Shown here one piece after another: positions 7,984 through 15,466 of a DNA stretch of 17,997 nucleotides. The notes below the pieces were generated by a model. The model was not told where the DNA came from. It ran no database searches and saw only the letters and a program-made list of their open reading frames with translations. Location: positions 1 to 17,997 of the forward strand of contig JAIPJV010000010.1 in NCBI GenBank assembly GCA_021734005.1, in the 5' to 3' direction. This DNA comes from Fidelibacterota bacterium (lineage in GTDB: Bacteria > Fidelibacterota > UBA2242 > JAFGTP01). Numbering within the stretch: position 1 is the stretch's first letter; each line of letters opens with the position of its first letter. Position numbers and translations under genes: made by a program.

Positions 7984-10305
7984 TTATCTTATGATGATAA
8001 ATTTTCTAAATGTACTTGTGCCTTTTTTTATCAATAGCTCACCTGTATTTTCATCATAAATATTTTCAGGTACTTCAAAGTGAGCAATATATACACCGCT
8101 TACCACAATTTGTCTGGACGATGTAACTAGATCCCACCGGGCATCTCCACTTCCTTCATGATTAATAGTCTTAATAAGATCTCCTCTCTCAGTGAATATT
8201 TTTATACGGCAGGCAGCAGGTAAATTGAGAAACATTATCTTATTATATTCTCCTGAAAACTGAATATTTCTATTGCGAATATTGAAAGGATTCGGTACAA
8301 CTCTAATATCTTTTAATGTTTCTGAGGGCGGTTTTAATAAATGAGCACCAGTGTTTGTTCTTGTCCAATATGGCGCACTTTTAATCGGTTTACCATCAAT
8401 AGTAGTACTACCATCATCATAAGCAGTAATGTAATAATAGTAGACTTGCCCTCGTATTGCTGTTTTGTCAGAAAATTGGAGTGGCAGATCAGCACCAGAA
8501 ACCTTATGTTCATTGAGACTCCCATCAGTAACATTCAAGTCAGCGATTTCAACATAATTAGAGTCCATACTTCCTTTTGCTCTAAATATTTTGTATCCCT
8601 GAAAACGAGGATGAGTTTCTGATTCTTCAGTCCATTTCAATAGAATCCTATTTCCCTGAGATTCAACCATGAAATTTGCAGGTGGATCGGGGGGATACTG
8701 ATCATCGAGATCAAGATTCTTGTTTCTATAAAGATCAAGGGCTGCCTTGTATGTTTTAAGTAGAGAGTCTTTTCCTGAGTATACCCACGCATTCTTATAC
8801 TCATTTGCAGCACTTTCACCTTCTATAGTTTTTGAAATTATATTAGATGGATCGGATGGGTCGGGCATATTTACATTAACTTTTTGTCCTTCCTGGGTAA
8901 CTTTATACCACTGGCGTCCAACATGATGGGCTGTTTCTCTATCTAATCCACCAGCTGCTTCTGCCCATACAATTTTAACAGAGTCACCTGGTTCAAGAGT
9001 ATAGGGTCCATACGCTATAGCCTGAGAGAATCCACCGCCACCAACTCCGGCGGACTGGTTTGCATAACCACCTCCTACCTGTTCAGCTTGACTTTTTTCT
9101 GGATATCCATATGAACAATATTGTTCATATTCACTTTTCATTCTATCTTCATTCCACTGAGAATTATTAGTTGTTGCCTGAGCATTAGACTCAATCTTAA
9201 TAGCTGTAGCCGGCTGGTCAAGATCATCGCCATGATCACTAGCGCTTTTATCAGCATGCAGAGTAACGACTCCGACAAATTGATAAGCTCCCAATCTACC
9301 ATCAGCTCTATATCCATTAACATTCGGTGAGCCAATATTATCATAAGCTGTTTCAGAATGCTTACCATGCCATGAATAAAAAGCCCTCATAACTTCATTA
9401 TTAAAATACTCTGCCTCTCCAAAACCTTGCTTATTTAACAGATTATCTGTTGGATAGACCGATTCTTCTCTCGGATTATTAGGATGTTCACCAATTACTT
9501 CATTCATTGTGTTTATTCCCCAACGCATATCACGAATTGTACCCCATCCAGGATCACCGCGAAAATTTATACCAGTACCTTCAACTGTTCCCTCTTTGCA
9601 AACTGCATATCTAAATTGCCAGTGAAAATAGACATCTTCTAAAGTCTGATTATGAGTTACCGTCTCATCTTGACTACATATACCTGTATTTTTGAAAGTA
9701 TATTCCATAATATGAAAATCATCATAATCATCATGACTGTAGGCATATATTTTTCTTGTTACATCAATACCAACTTCAGTATGAATTTTATTTACTAACA
9801 TCCTATCACTTGGTAGATCAGGATCTATAACTTCTACTACATCATCATATCTTAGATCACTAGCAGGTGCTCCATCAACATAGACTTGAGGATGTGGAAT
9901 TCTTCCATACATCTTTAGACCTGTGCCTGAGCTAGGAAACGGAATTGGCATCATCTCATCCTCTTCAATAGTAGGTCTTGGTCTTGGGCCACAATGGACC
10001 ACTTTATGTGAAAAAGTCTTTCCTCCAATAGGATCATCATAATTTTTCACACCAATCCAAAAGCCCTTTGCAGCTTGGTTATCCTGTCGTGGATAAAATT
10101 GATGCCATTGCAAACCAAATTGCTGCTGATCACCAAAATCTTCTTCTGGCTCACAACCATGCTCCTGATAAAAATTTTTCAAATCGCCAATTGCTATCCA
10201 TTTTGCTGCTGCCCCTTTCAAATAATCAGCGTTGATAAAAAATAAAGCAATAAAAAGTACAGTAGCCAACACAAATTGGATATTCTTCTTATTGAAATAT
10301 TTCAT
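7984..10305 (-). CDS. Secreted protein with fibronectin-III and T9SS/FlgD-like C-terminal domain (right-hand paralogue)
   Basis: This 773-residue exported protein is homologous to 846-3038 over its full length. The N-terminal signal peptide has a hydrophobic core at about 10-25. The unnamed region (about 35-535) shares IGDL, YVDG, DD..I.EYTFKNTG, a DK.A...DD.DQP motif, YGPYTLEPGDSVKIV and KNAWVYSGKDSLL with its paralogue. A fibronectin-III domain lies at about 537-640 (LLKWTE, GYKIFRA, YYYYITAY). The terminal 107 residues (667-773) carry VPNPFNI, IFTERGDLIKTINH, SGVYIAHFEV and a final RKFIIIR, a T9SS type A or FlgD-like sorting domain. AGGAAAG precedes the ATG; the gap from the receptor stop is 35 bases. 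An insertion near residues 88-112, rich in Pro, Glu and Met, is absent from the paralogue. I infer that it is the surface partner of the receptor at 10341-13685. Confidence 0.85.
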   Translation of the reverse strand: MKYFNKKNIQFVLATVLFIALFFINADYLKGAAAKWIAIGDLKNFYQEHGCEPEEDFGDQQQFGLQWHQFYPRQDNQAAKGFWIGVKNYDDPIGGKTFSHKVVHCGPRPRPTIEEDEMMPIPFPSSGTGLKMYGRIPHPQVYVDGAPASDLRYDDVVEVIDPDLPSDRMLVNKIHTEVGIDVTRKIYAYSHDDYDDFHIMEYTFKNTGICSQDETVTHNQTLEDVYFHWQFRYAVCKEGTVEGTGINFRGDPGWGTIRDMRWGINTMNEVIGEHPNNPREESVYPTDNLLNKQGFGEAEYFNNEVMRAFYSWHGKHSETAYDNIGSPNVNGYRADGRLGAYQFVGVVTLHADKSASDHGDDLDQPATAIKIESNAQATTNNSQWNEDRMKSEYEQYCSYGYPEKSQAEQVGGGYANQSAGVGGGGFSQAIAYGPYTLEPGDSVKIVWAEAAGGLDRETAHHVGRQWYKVTQEGQKVNVNMPDPSDPSNIISKTIEGESAANEYKNAWVYSGKDSLLKTYKAALDLYRNKNLDLDDQYPPDPPANFMVESQGNRILLKWTEESETHPRFQGYKIFRAKGSMDSNYVEIADLNVTDGSLNEHKVSGADLPLQFSDKTAIRGQVYYYYITAYDDGSTTIDGKPIKSAPYWTRTNTGAHLLKPPSETLKDIRVVPNPFNIRNRNIQFSGEYNKIMFLNLPAACRIKIFTERGDLIKTINHEGSGDARWDLVTSSRQIVVSGVYIAHFEVPENIYDENTGELLIKKGTSTFRKFIIIR

Positions 10306-10340
10306 AAATACTTTCCTCTCTAGTTACTGAAATATTAATT

Positions 10341-13300
10341 TTATAATTCATAAGAAATTTTAATTCCAAGAAAAACATCACGAGGATTTAAGAACATAAA
10401 AGACTCATTAACTGGATTAAATATATAGGCTTTATCATCTAAAACCTGATTTATTCGAGAACCTTTTACTATCTCATATTTGCCTTCTTCATTAAGTTGA
10501 ACAAATTCATTAAAATCAGTGATCACGCCATCAGTTACATTATAATTATTTAAATCAATACCAGAAGAGAGCATATCAGTGGAAATTTGGTCAATCTTGT
10601 AAATATATTCAGATTGACCTTGAAAATTATTATCTATCCTATTGACATAATCCATAGGTTGATAGGGTACATCAAGAGGTCTGTAATCACCCAATTTATC
10701 GTCACCGTAAATATATTTCTCACCTAGTTCTTCGTATACTTTTTTCTTGAAATGTAGTGAATTCTCATATTTTGTACGAATTTCTGGAGTCAGGTACGGA
10801 TCACCTAACCCTGCCATTGATAAATGCTTAAAATTAAATAGATTAAATACTTCGGCAATGAAAGTTAGGCGTAATTTATCAAATTTCATAGTTTTGGCCA
10901 TTTTTAGATCAACATTATAATTATCCTTCCAGCGAACATTATTCGTGACTCCGTAAACATTTCCGTAAGTCGCATACCCCCCTGCAGACCAGTGACCTGT
11001 CAAAGATAGATCCCATTTACTAAATAAAAGTTGATTTAATTTTGATTCATTTTGGTAGGAAGGAGAATGAAATGATATATTGAAATTAGCCCTAGGTTGA
11101 GGAATTGGTTTATATTGTTCTTGTGCTGAGGTGTTTTCCTCGTATTGTCTCTGTAAAGTTGGATTTTGATACTGGTATTGTAGTCCAAAACGACCAGAAG
11201 AATAAACTGCATAAGTATAATTGATAAACCCCGTTAACCAATCACCTCTAGTTTTTCGTAGTTCGGCTTCGAAACCTCTTACATCCTGATAGAAAATATT
11301 GGACCAGCGAGAATAATCAACAGTATTATCTGCGCTTGTGTAGTATACTCGAGAAGCCTGATCTGTTTTATCTTTATAATAACCTGAAAGATGAAGCAGG
11401 TACTTGTCAAATAAAGAATGATCATAACCAAGTTCATATTGAATAGTTTTCTCCATAGGTAACTCGGGATTACCATATTCACTCATTTGTCCACTTGTGA
11501 CCCGCTCAACTCCAAATAACTGATCTGGTGAGAACTTTTGTCTCATATGTCCATAATTAAAATAAAGTTTAGAATTTTCTGTAATAGGATGACTTATTCC
11601 CAATCTCGGCAATAATGTGAATAGACCCTTGGCCTCCTCTTTGGAAATATCATCCAGATTTGATGGCTTATAATTGGATGAAAATAAAGCTTTATTATAA
11701 GCATCTACTGCAAATTTTTGAGTATTAGGATCAAAATATTCTGCTCTTAAACCAATAGTAGCTACCCACCCTTCGAATTCTAGTTTATCCTGAATATAAG
11801 CACCAATTTGAAAAGGATTCTCCTGCCATTCTGTCCATGGTCTTCCAACAGGTAGTTCAGGATTAACAGCACCATAATTCATATGGTAATCATAATAATC
11901 AAATACTAAGCCTGATTTTATCTGATTATTCTTATTTACCTGTGAGACTATATCAAATCGTCCTTTTAAATGTTTTGTTTTTGTTGAATCTCTAGCATTA
12001 CTTTTAGCACCCATCATAAAGCCATCAATACTTTCTGATGATAGACTAGTTTCAAAACCATATGGAGCTTCGCTGGCTAAATATTCAGAATCGGCTCCTG
12101 GTAGAATATCATATTTTGGCTCAGTATTCCTAACATCACCGGGGCCAGTTAAATAATTAGTAGAACTATATTCTCCTGATACCTCATAATAAGTGTTTTG
12201 CGTTAAGGTGTGTATAAGTTTAGCTGAATATAAATAGTTACTAATATCTGAAGCACAGTAATAATCAGGGTAAAATATTTTACTTCTTTGCTGAGAATCA
12301 CCATCAAAATTATTTGCTACATCGTAAATACCACCATAAACATAATATGGATTACCTGTTTCACTTTCTGATACAGTATTATCCTCTTTTATAAAATTTC
12401 TTAGTTTGAGTTTGATATTATCAGTAATATTGGAAGTAAATCGATTTGACATTGACCAGTTGCTATATGCATCTCTTTTTAAAGGCACAATATACATAGT
12501 TTTTTCAGAACGAAAAGATGAATAAAATCGAAGATTCCCTAATTTTTTACTTAAAGATGGGAAAGGAAATGGTCCACCAATTCCCATATCCACATTCCAA
12601 TCTGGCTCAGTTATATTTCCATCTCTTCGATGCTGCCATTCAAAAAGTCTTTTTGCTGCTGCCGGTGTTAAATCATCAGTAGGATCATCATTATCTAATT
12701 TGTCTTGAGCAACATTATTCCAACCCTGAAAATCGGGGTATTTTTCCTGCATGTAATCTCCCCAAGGGGATGTATAATGGCTACCGTCATTATTCAAATC
12801 TTCAAAAGGTTCGCCTTTATCATATTGGTCATTCCCATTCTGATCAGTAAAAGGCTCGCTTTTTGTCCCGTTCCATGCAACTTCATCATCAAGCCAGGGT
12901 CTCATGTAATAGGATTCAGGTGAATAAACTGATTTACCAAAATGTTTTGGAGCGGGAGGTCGATACCGAAAATTCATATTAAATGTGTATTTTTCTGGGC
13001 TTCCCTCTTTAGTTACAACATTAATCACACCGGCCTGTAAATTACTATATTCTGCATTAAAGCCACCCGATTGAACCATTACTTCTTGTACTGAAGAAAG
13101 AGGTATTCCTGTAATGGGCTGCTGAGTTCTTTCATCTTTTAAAGATATACCATCCATAATAAGGGCAACTTCATCTTCAGTACCTGATTGACCTGCATTA
13201 CGAATATTTAATCCACTTACTCCTGCTCGCATCCCAATTGCTGATTCTACACTATGGACTGGAAGATCTTCAATTTCATCAGCAGCAACATTTACTTGGC

Positions 13301-13685
13301 TAGAAGATACATCTTCTTTAACTATCTTCCTTTGGGCTCTTACTACAATTTCTTCACCTTTTATATCTTCTCTCTGCATTTCGATCTTAATACTAGTCGT
13401 AAGATCAATATTAACCCTTACATTTGTCAATCTGAATTTTGCATAACCAATCATAGTCGCAACTATTGTATATCTGCCAGGCGGAATGTTAATAATCGAA
13501 AAGTAGCCCTCCATATCACTTGCTGCTCCTAGTCCTTCACCTTCTACTACTATATTAACTCCAGATAAGGGTTCTCCTGTTTCAGCATCTGTAACAGTTC
13601 CGGCAATTTTTCCAGTTGAGGCAGAAAATAGGAGCATGGAGGATAAAATTATAATACCTAAAATAATCAATAAATTTTTTTTCAT
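10341..13685 (-). CDS. SusC-like TonB-dependent receptor (right-hand paralogue)
   Basis: This 1114-residue outer-membrane receptor is the first large gene of the minus-strand run. The open frame extends to a GTG at 13691, but that overlaps the GGAG ribosome site, so the ATG at 13685 is preferred. Residues 1 to about 22 are a signal peptide ending FSAS. A carboxypeptidase-regulatory-like domain spans about 24-105 (GKIAGTVTDAETGEPLSGVN), EEIVVRA is a likely TonB box, and the plug runs to about 228 (LNIRNAGQSGTEDEVALIMDG, GGFNAEY, AGVINVVTKEG). The barrel follows, with KRLFEWQHRR shared with the paralogue. It differs from 3057-6224 in two ways: an acidic insert encoded at 12783-12845 (DQNGND, DLNNDG), and a final residue of Leu rather than the usual aromatic barrel terminus. 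Substrate unknown. Confidence 0.92.
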   Translation of the reverse strand: MKKNLLIILGIIILSSMLLFSASTGKIAGTVTDAETGEPLSGVNIVVEGEGLGAASDMEGYFSIINIPPGRYTIVATMIGYAKFRLTNVRVNIDLTTSIKIEMQREDIKGEEIVVRAQRKIVKEDVSSSQVNVAADEIEDLPVHSVESAIGMRAGVSGLNIRNAGQSGTEDEVALIMDGISLKDERTQQPITGIPLSSVQEVMVQSGGFNAEYSNLQAGVINVVTKEGSPEKYTFNMNFRYRPPAPKHFGKSVYSPESYYMRPWLDDEVAWNGTKSEPFTDQNGNDQYDKGEPFEDLNNDGSHYTSPWGDYMQEKYPDFQGWNNVAQDKLDNDDPTDDLTPAAAKRLFEWQHRRDGNITEPDWNVDMGIGGPFPFPSLSKKLGNLRFYSSFRSEKTMYIVPLKRDAYSNWSMSNRFTSNITDNIKLKLRNFIKEDNTVSESETGNPYYVYGGIYDVANNFDGDSQQRSKIFYPDYYCASDISNYLYSAKLIHTLTQNTYYEVSGEYSSTNYLTGPGDVRNTEPKYDILPGADSEYLASEAPYGFETSLSSESIDGFMMGAKSNARDSTKTKHLKGRFDIVSQVNKNNQIKSGLVFDYYDYHMNYGAVNPELPVGRPWTEWQENPFQIGAYIQDKLEFEGWVATIGLRAEYFDPNTQKFAVDAYNKALFSSNYKPSNLDDISKEEAKGLFTLLPRLGISHPITENSKLYFNYGHMRQKFSPDQLFGVERVTSGQMSEYGNPELPMEKTIQYELGYDHSLFDKYLLHLSGYYKDKTDQASRVYYTSADNTVDYSRWSNIFYQDVRGFEAELRKTRGDWLTGFINYTYAVYSSGRFGLQYQYQNPTLQRQYEENTSAQEQYKPIPQPRANFNISFHSPSYQNESKLNQLLFSKWDLSLTGHWSAGGYATYGNVYGVTNNVRWKDNYNVDLKMAKTMKFDKLRLTFIAEVFNLFNFKHLSMAGLGDPYLTPEIRTKYENSLHFKKKVYEELGEKYIYGDDKLGDYRPLDVPYQPMDYVNRIDNNFQGQSEYIYKIDQISTDMLSSGIDLNNYNVTDGVITDFNEFVQLNEEGKYEIVKGSRINQVLDDKAYIFNPVNESFMFLNPRDVFLGIKISYEL

Positions 13686-13690
13686 AATCA

Positions 13691-13694
13691 CTCC
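13691..13694 (-). promoter_or_regulatory. Shine-Dalgarno GGAG fixing the receptor start
   Basis: On the minus strand GGAG is followed by TGATT and the ATG at 13685. The alternative GTG at 13691 begins on the last G of this site, so ribosomes bound here would use the ATG. Confidence 0.75.
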
Positions 13695-13731
13695 AAATAT
13701 TTGTTCTTTTAAAATATTGATATGTAAATTT

Positions 13732-13800
13732 TTAAAGTCTTAATGAACGTGTCGTAAATCTTTGTATCGCTAAATTACTAAACCAATTTCCTTCCCTCAT
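13732..13800 (-). CDS. Possible 22-codon leader ORF upstream of the receptor
   Basis: On the minus strand, AAGGAGAGAGGCAC is followed directly by an ATG at 13800 and a 22-residue reading frame that begins MREGNWFSNLAIQ and ends at a TAA at 13734-13732. The stop lies 46 bases before the receptor start. The Shine-Dalgarno match is as good as any in the window, which is the main reason to list it. The peptide is basic with one Trp and three consecutive-region Arg/Thr residues, has no signal peptide, and matches nothing I know. It could be a translated leader that affects expression of the cassette, or the match could be chance in a purine-rich stretch. Confidence 0.3.
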   Translation of the reverse strand: MREGNWFSNLAIQRFTTRSLRL

Positions 13801-14372
13801 GTGCCTCTCTCCTTAGCAAAATTGAGTTTTAAATTATTTTGAAATTATGTTTTACTCTACTCCTCAAAATTATCTTTTCTCTCTCTCTACCCAAATATTT
13901 TAATAATTTCGCATAATAAATCAAAGCGATTTGTTTGTTAAGTTTCCTTATTATCTTTTCAAATAAGTCAAATAATTGAATTATTAATCATTTAAAATTT
14001 TATCTTTTTTCGTTAGTTAACTGTTGGTGATTGTATATGTAACCTGTATCCCCTCTCTCCAAAAGGTACCTGAATCCATCCTTTCTGCCTGGAGTAACAT
14101 TTCAATTTTTCGACAATCAAATAGCGAGAAATATCCTATGACATAATAATCTACAAGATTAAGGTGGAAAATTCAAATTCGATAACAAATAAAATTTATA
14201 TTTTTAGTACAAATCTAATGGAAGCTAATTTAATGATAACAGCATATTTATTAATATATTGCAGATTTTCCCAGCAAACTATAACGATGGTCATGATAAT
14301 TTTTTCCTGCGACTTTTTCACCTAGAAAATTCATTAACATTTCTCATAGAGACCTCCAGGTGGCATTTTCTA

Positions 14373-14411
14373 CCCTCCGGGCCGAATAATCCCTCCGGGA
14401 TTTTCGGGATT
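14373..14411. repeat. GC-rich patch with direct repeat CCCTCCGGG and hairpin
   Basis: CCCTCCGGG occurs at 14373-14381 and again at 14391-14399. The second copy is the core of a perfect hairpin, AATCCC-TCC-GGGATT (14388-14402), and a second GGGATT at 14406-14411 could pair with the same left arm. The patch is sharply more GC-rich than the flanking DNA. It may belong to the same dispersed element as the inverted repeats just downstream, or be a structured RNA or terminator remnant; only a short TTTT follows the hairpin. Confidence 0.5.
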
Positions 14412-14419
14412 AACCTTAA

Positions 14420-14522
14420 AATTATGCATAACCTCAAGAAACTCAGTTTTTTCAAAACAGAGATGTTAAAACTATAATTAATAAGAGATTAACCACTATA
14501 TTCTGGAGGGTTATGCATAATT
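14420..14522. repeat. Inverted-repeat pair, MITE/REP-like element
   Basis: AATTATGCATAACC at 14420-14433 is exactly inverted as GGTTATGCATAATT at 14509-14522, enclosing 75 bp. Each arm contains the self-complementary decamer TTATGCATAA. Just outside the right arm, GGTTCA-AAAAAC-TGAACC (14525-14542) makes a further 6-bp hairpin. Inside, GTTTT-TTC-AAAAC is a weak stem. No open frame with a transposase motif is inside, so if mobile it would be non-autonomous. No clear target-site duplication was seen. Confidence 0.55.
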
Positions 14523-14773
14523 CAGGTTCAAAAAACTGAACCATGAAACAACTTTACTTGATTTTAATGGAAACTGAGATTTATATTGCAATAACCTTTC
14601 TCCATTTATTTGACTCAAATGCTTTGCTTCTAACACACCTATTTGGGTTGCAACAAAAATCCTCAAGAATTCCTTAGTTTGAAAAGGATAAGAAATCTTC
14701 GCCCTTTAACAATAATAAATTTGAGTTTGAGAAGGTATAAAAAAAATTTTCCACAAAAATAACAAGGCCGAGC

Positions 14774-14802
14774 TTGACATAATAATTAAAAAGCCATAAT
14801 AT
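14774..14802 (+). promoter_or_regulatory. Sigma70-type promoter of the TetR operon
   Basis: A consensus -35 TTGACA (14774-14779) is followed after 17 bp by TAATAT (14797-14802), a good -10. Transcription would begin near 14808-14810, inside the operator, and give a leader of about 38 bases carrying GAGG six bases before the ATG at 14847. Confidence 0.65.
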
Positions 14803-14803
14803 A

Positions 14804-14821
14804 TGACTGACCAGTCAGTCA
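14804..14821. promoter_or_regulatory. TetR-type palindromic operator
   Basis: TGACTGACCAGTCAGTCA is a perfect inverted repeat of two 8-bp arms around a central CA. Its size and layout are those of TetR-family operators, and it resembles the TGAATGA...TCATTCA site type of FadR (YsiA)-like TetR repressors in Bacillus. It starts two bases after the -10 box and covers the predicted start point, so bound repressor would block transcription of the downstream gene and its operon. Autoregulation is inferred. Confidence 0.8.
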
Positions 14822-14846
14822 ACTGTCATCAAACCTGAGGTCTACA

Positions 14847-15455
14847 ATGACTGAAGATAAAAAACAAAATATCATTGATGCCGCAATTCAGGTCTTTTCA
14901 AAACACGGGTATGAAAGAGGCACTGTTTCAGAGATTGCCAATCAAGCCAATATTGCCAAAGGCTCTTTTTACCATTATTATAATAGCAAAGAGGAGATAG
15001 TTTACGATCTATTTAAAATGGTCTTTGACAAATTTCTGGATAGCTGGAATACAATTATTGAAAAAGACATATCACCTGATAAAAAAGTTGAATTACTAAT
15101 CGACCGAAGTTTTGATGATATTATTGAAATGCTGGAAGAAAAAAATGTTACCAGTCTGATTCTTATCTTTGAAATTATGTTCTTCCTCTACAGAAAATCT
15201 CTAAAAACAGGCAAGGAAAACGTAATTGAAAAATATTTTCTCAAGTATTATGACATTTTGAAACCAATATTTGAAGAGGGACAGGAGGCTGATATATTCC
15301 GTCAGGACATTGATCCATCTTATCTGGCCTATTTATTTTTTAGTATGGTAGATGGATTTGGTCTCCATTTCATGATGCAGAAAGATAATTTTGATGCTGA
15401 AAAAAGTAGAAAATATTTAAAAGCAATTCTCTTAGAAGGACTCATCCAAAAATAA
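14847..15455 (+). CDS. TetR/AcrR-family transcriptional repressor
   Basis: This 202-residue protein has the usual TetR length. Its N-terminal DNA-binding domain (about 5-52) includes IIDAAIQVFSKHGYERGTVSEI and the recognition-helix signature ANIAKGSFYHYYNSKEEI. The remainder is helical with little sequence identity to named groups, as expected for the ligand-binding half; it resembles the FadR/FatR-like branch with fatty-acyl ligands, but this is only an impression. It leads a four-gene operon and its own promoter carries the palindrome at 14804-14821, so it likely represses itself and the three transport genes until an inducer binds. The stop is followed within 12 bases by the next start. 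Confidence 0.93.
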   Translation: MTEDKKQNIIDAAIQVFSKHGYERGTVSEIANQANIAKGSFYHYYNSKEEIVYDLFKMVFDKFLDSWNTIIEKDISPDKKVELLIDRSFDDIIEMLEEKNVTSLILIFEIMFFLYRKSLKTGKENVIEKYFLKYYDILKPIFEEGQEADIFRQDIDPSYLAYLFFSMVDGFGLHFMMQKDNFDAEKSRKYLKAILLEGLIQK

Positions 15456-15466
15456 GGAGTGGTAAA

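Larger units (their letters stand above)
13686..14846. other. Intergenic region between the divergent gene blocks
   Basis: About 1.16 kb lies between the receptor start and the tetR-type start. It is mostly AT-rich and without convincing genes beyond the short leader ORF at 13732-13800. Pyrimidine tracts occur on the plus strand (CCTCTCTCC at 13804-13812 and 14052-14060, TC repeats near 13877-13888). A GC-rich patch lies at 14371-14411, inverted repeats at 14420-14522, and a promoter with operator at 14774-14821. I found no convincing -35/-10 pair on the minus strand for the receptor operon, whose promoter must nevertheless lie here. The open frame at 14259-14477 crosses the repeats and is not judged to be a gene. 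Confidence 0.7.

Noticed and set aside
13686..13760. TTTACA and AT-rich hexamers on the minus strand as the receptor promoter
   Set aside because: No -10 at suitable spacing could be found, and no TTTG/TAnnTTTG Bacteroidota-type pair was convincing.
13971..13985. AATAATT-G-AATTATT palindrome as a possible operator
   Set aside because: Purely A/T arms in AT-rich DNA arise easily by chance, and no promoter elements are visible around it.
14259..14477. 72-codon plus-strand open frame in the intergenic region
   Set aside because: It crosses the GC-rich patch and left inverted-repeat arm, has no good ribosome site, and its composition (many Phe, Asn, Leu) fits translated AT-rich DNA. It is more likely part of a repeat element.
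14525..14542. GGTTCA-AAAAAC-TGAACC as a rho-independent terminator
   Set aside because: The stem is short and is not followed by a T run on either strand; it is described with the repeat element instead.
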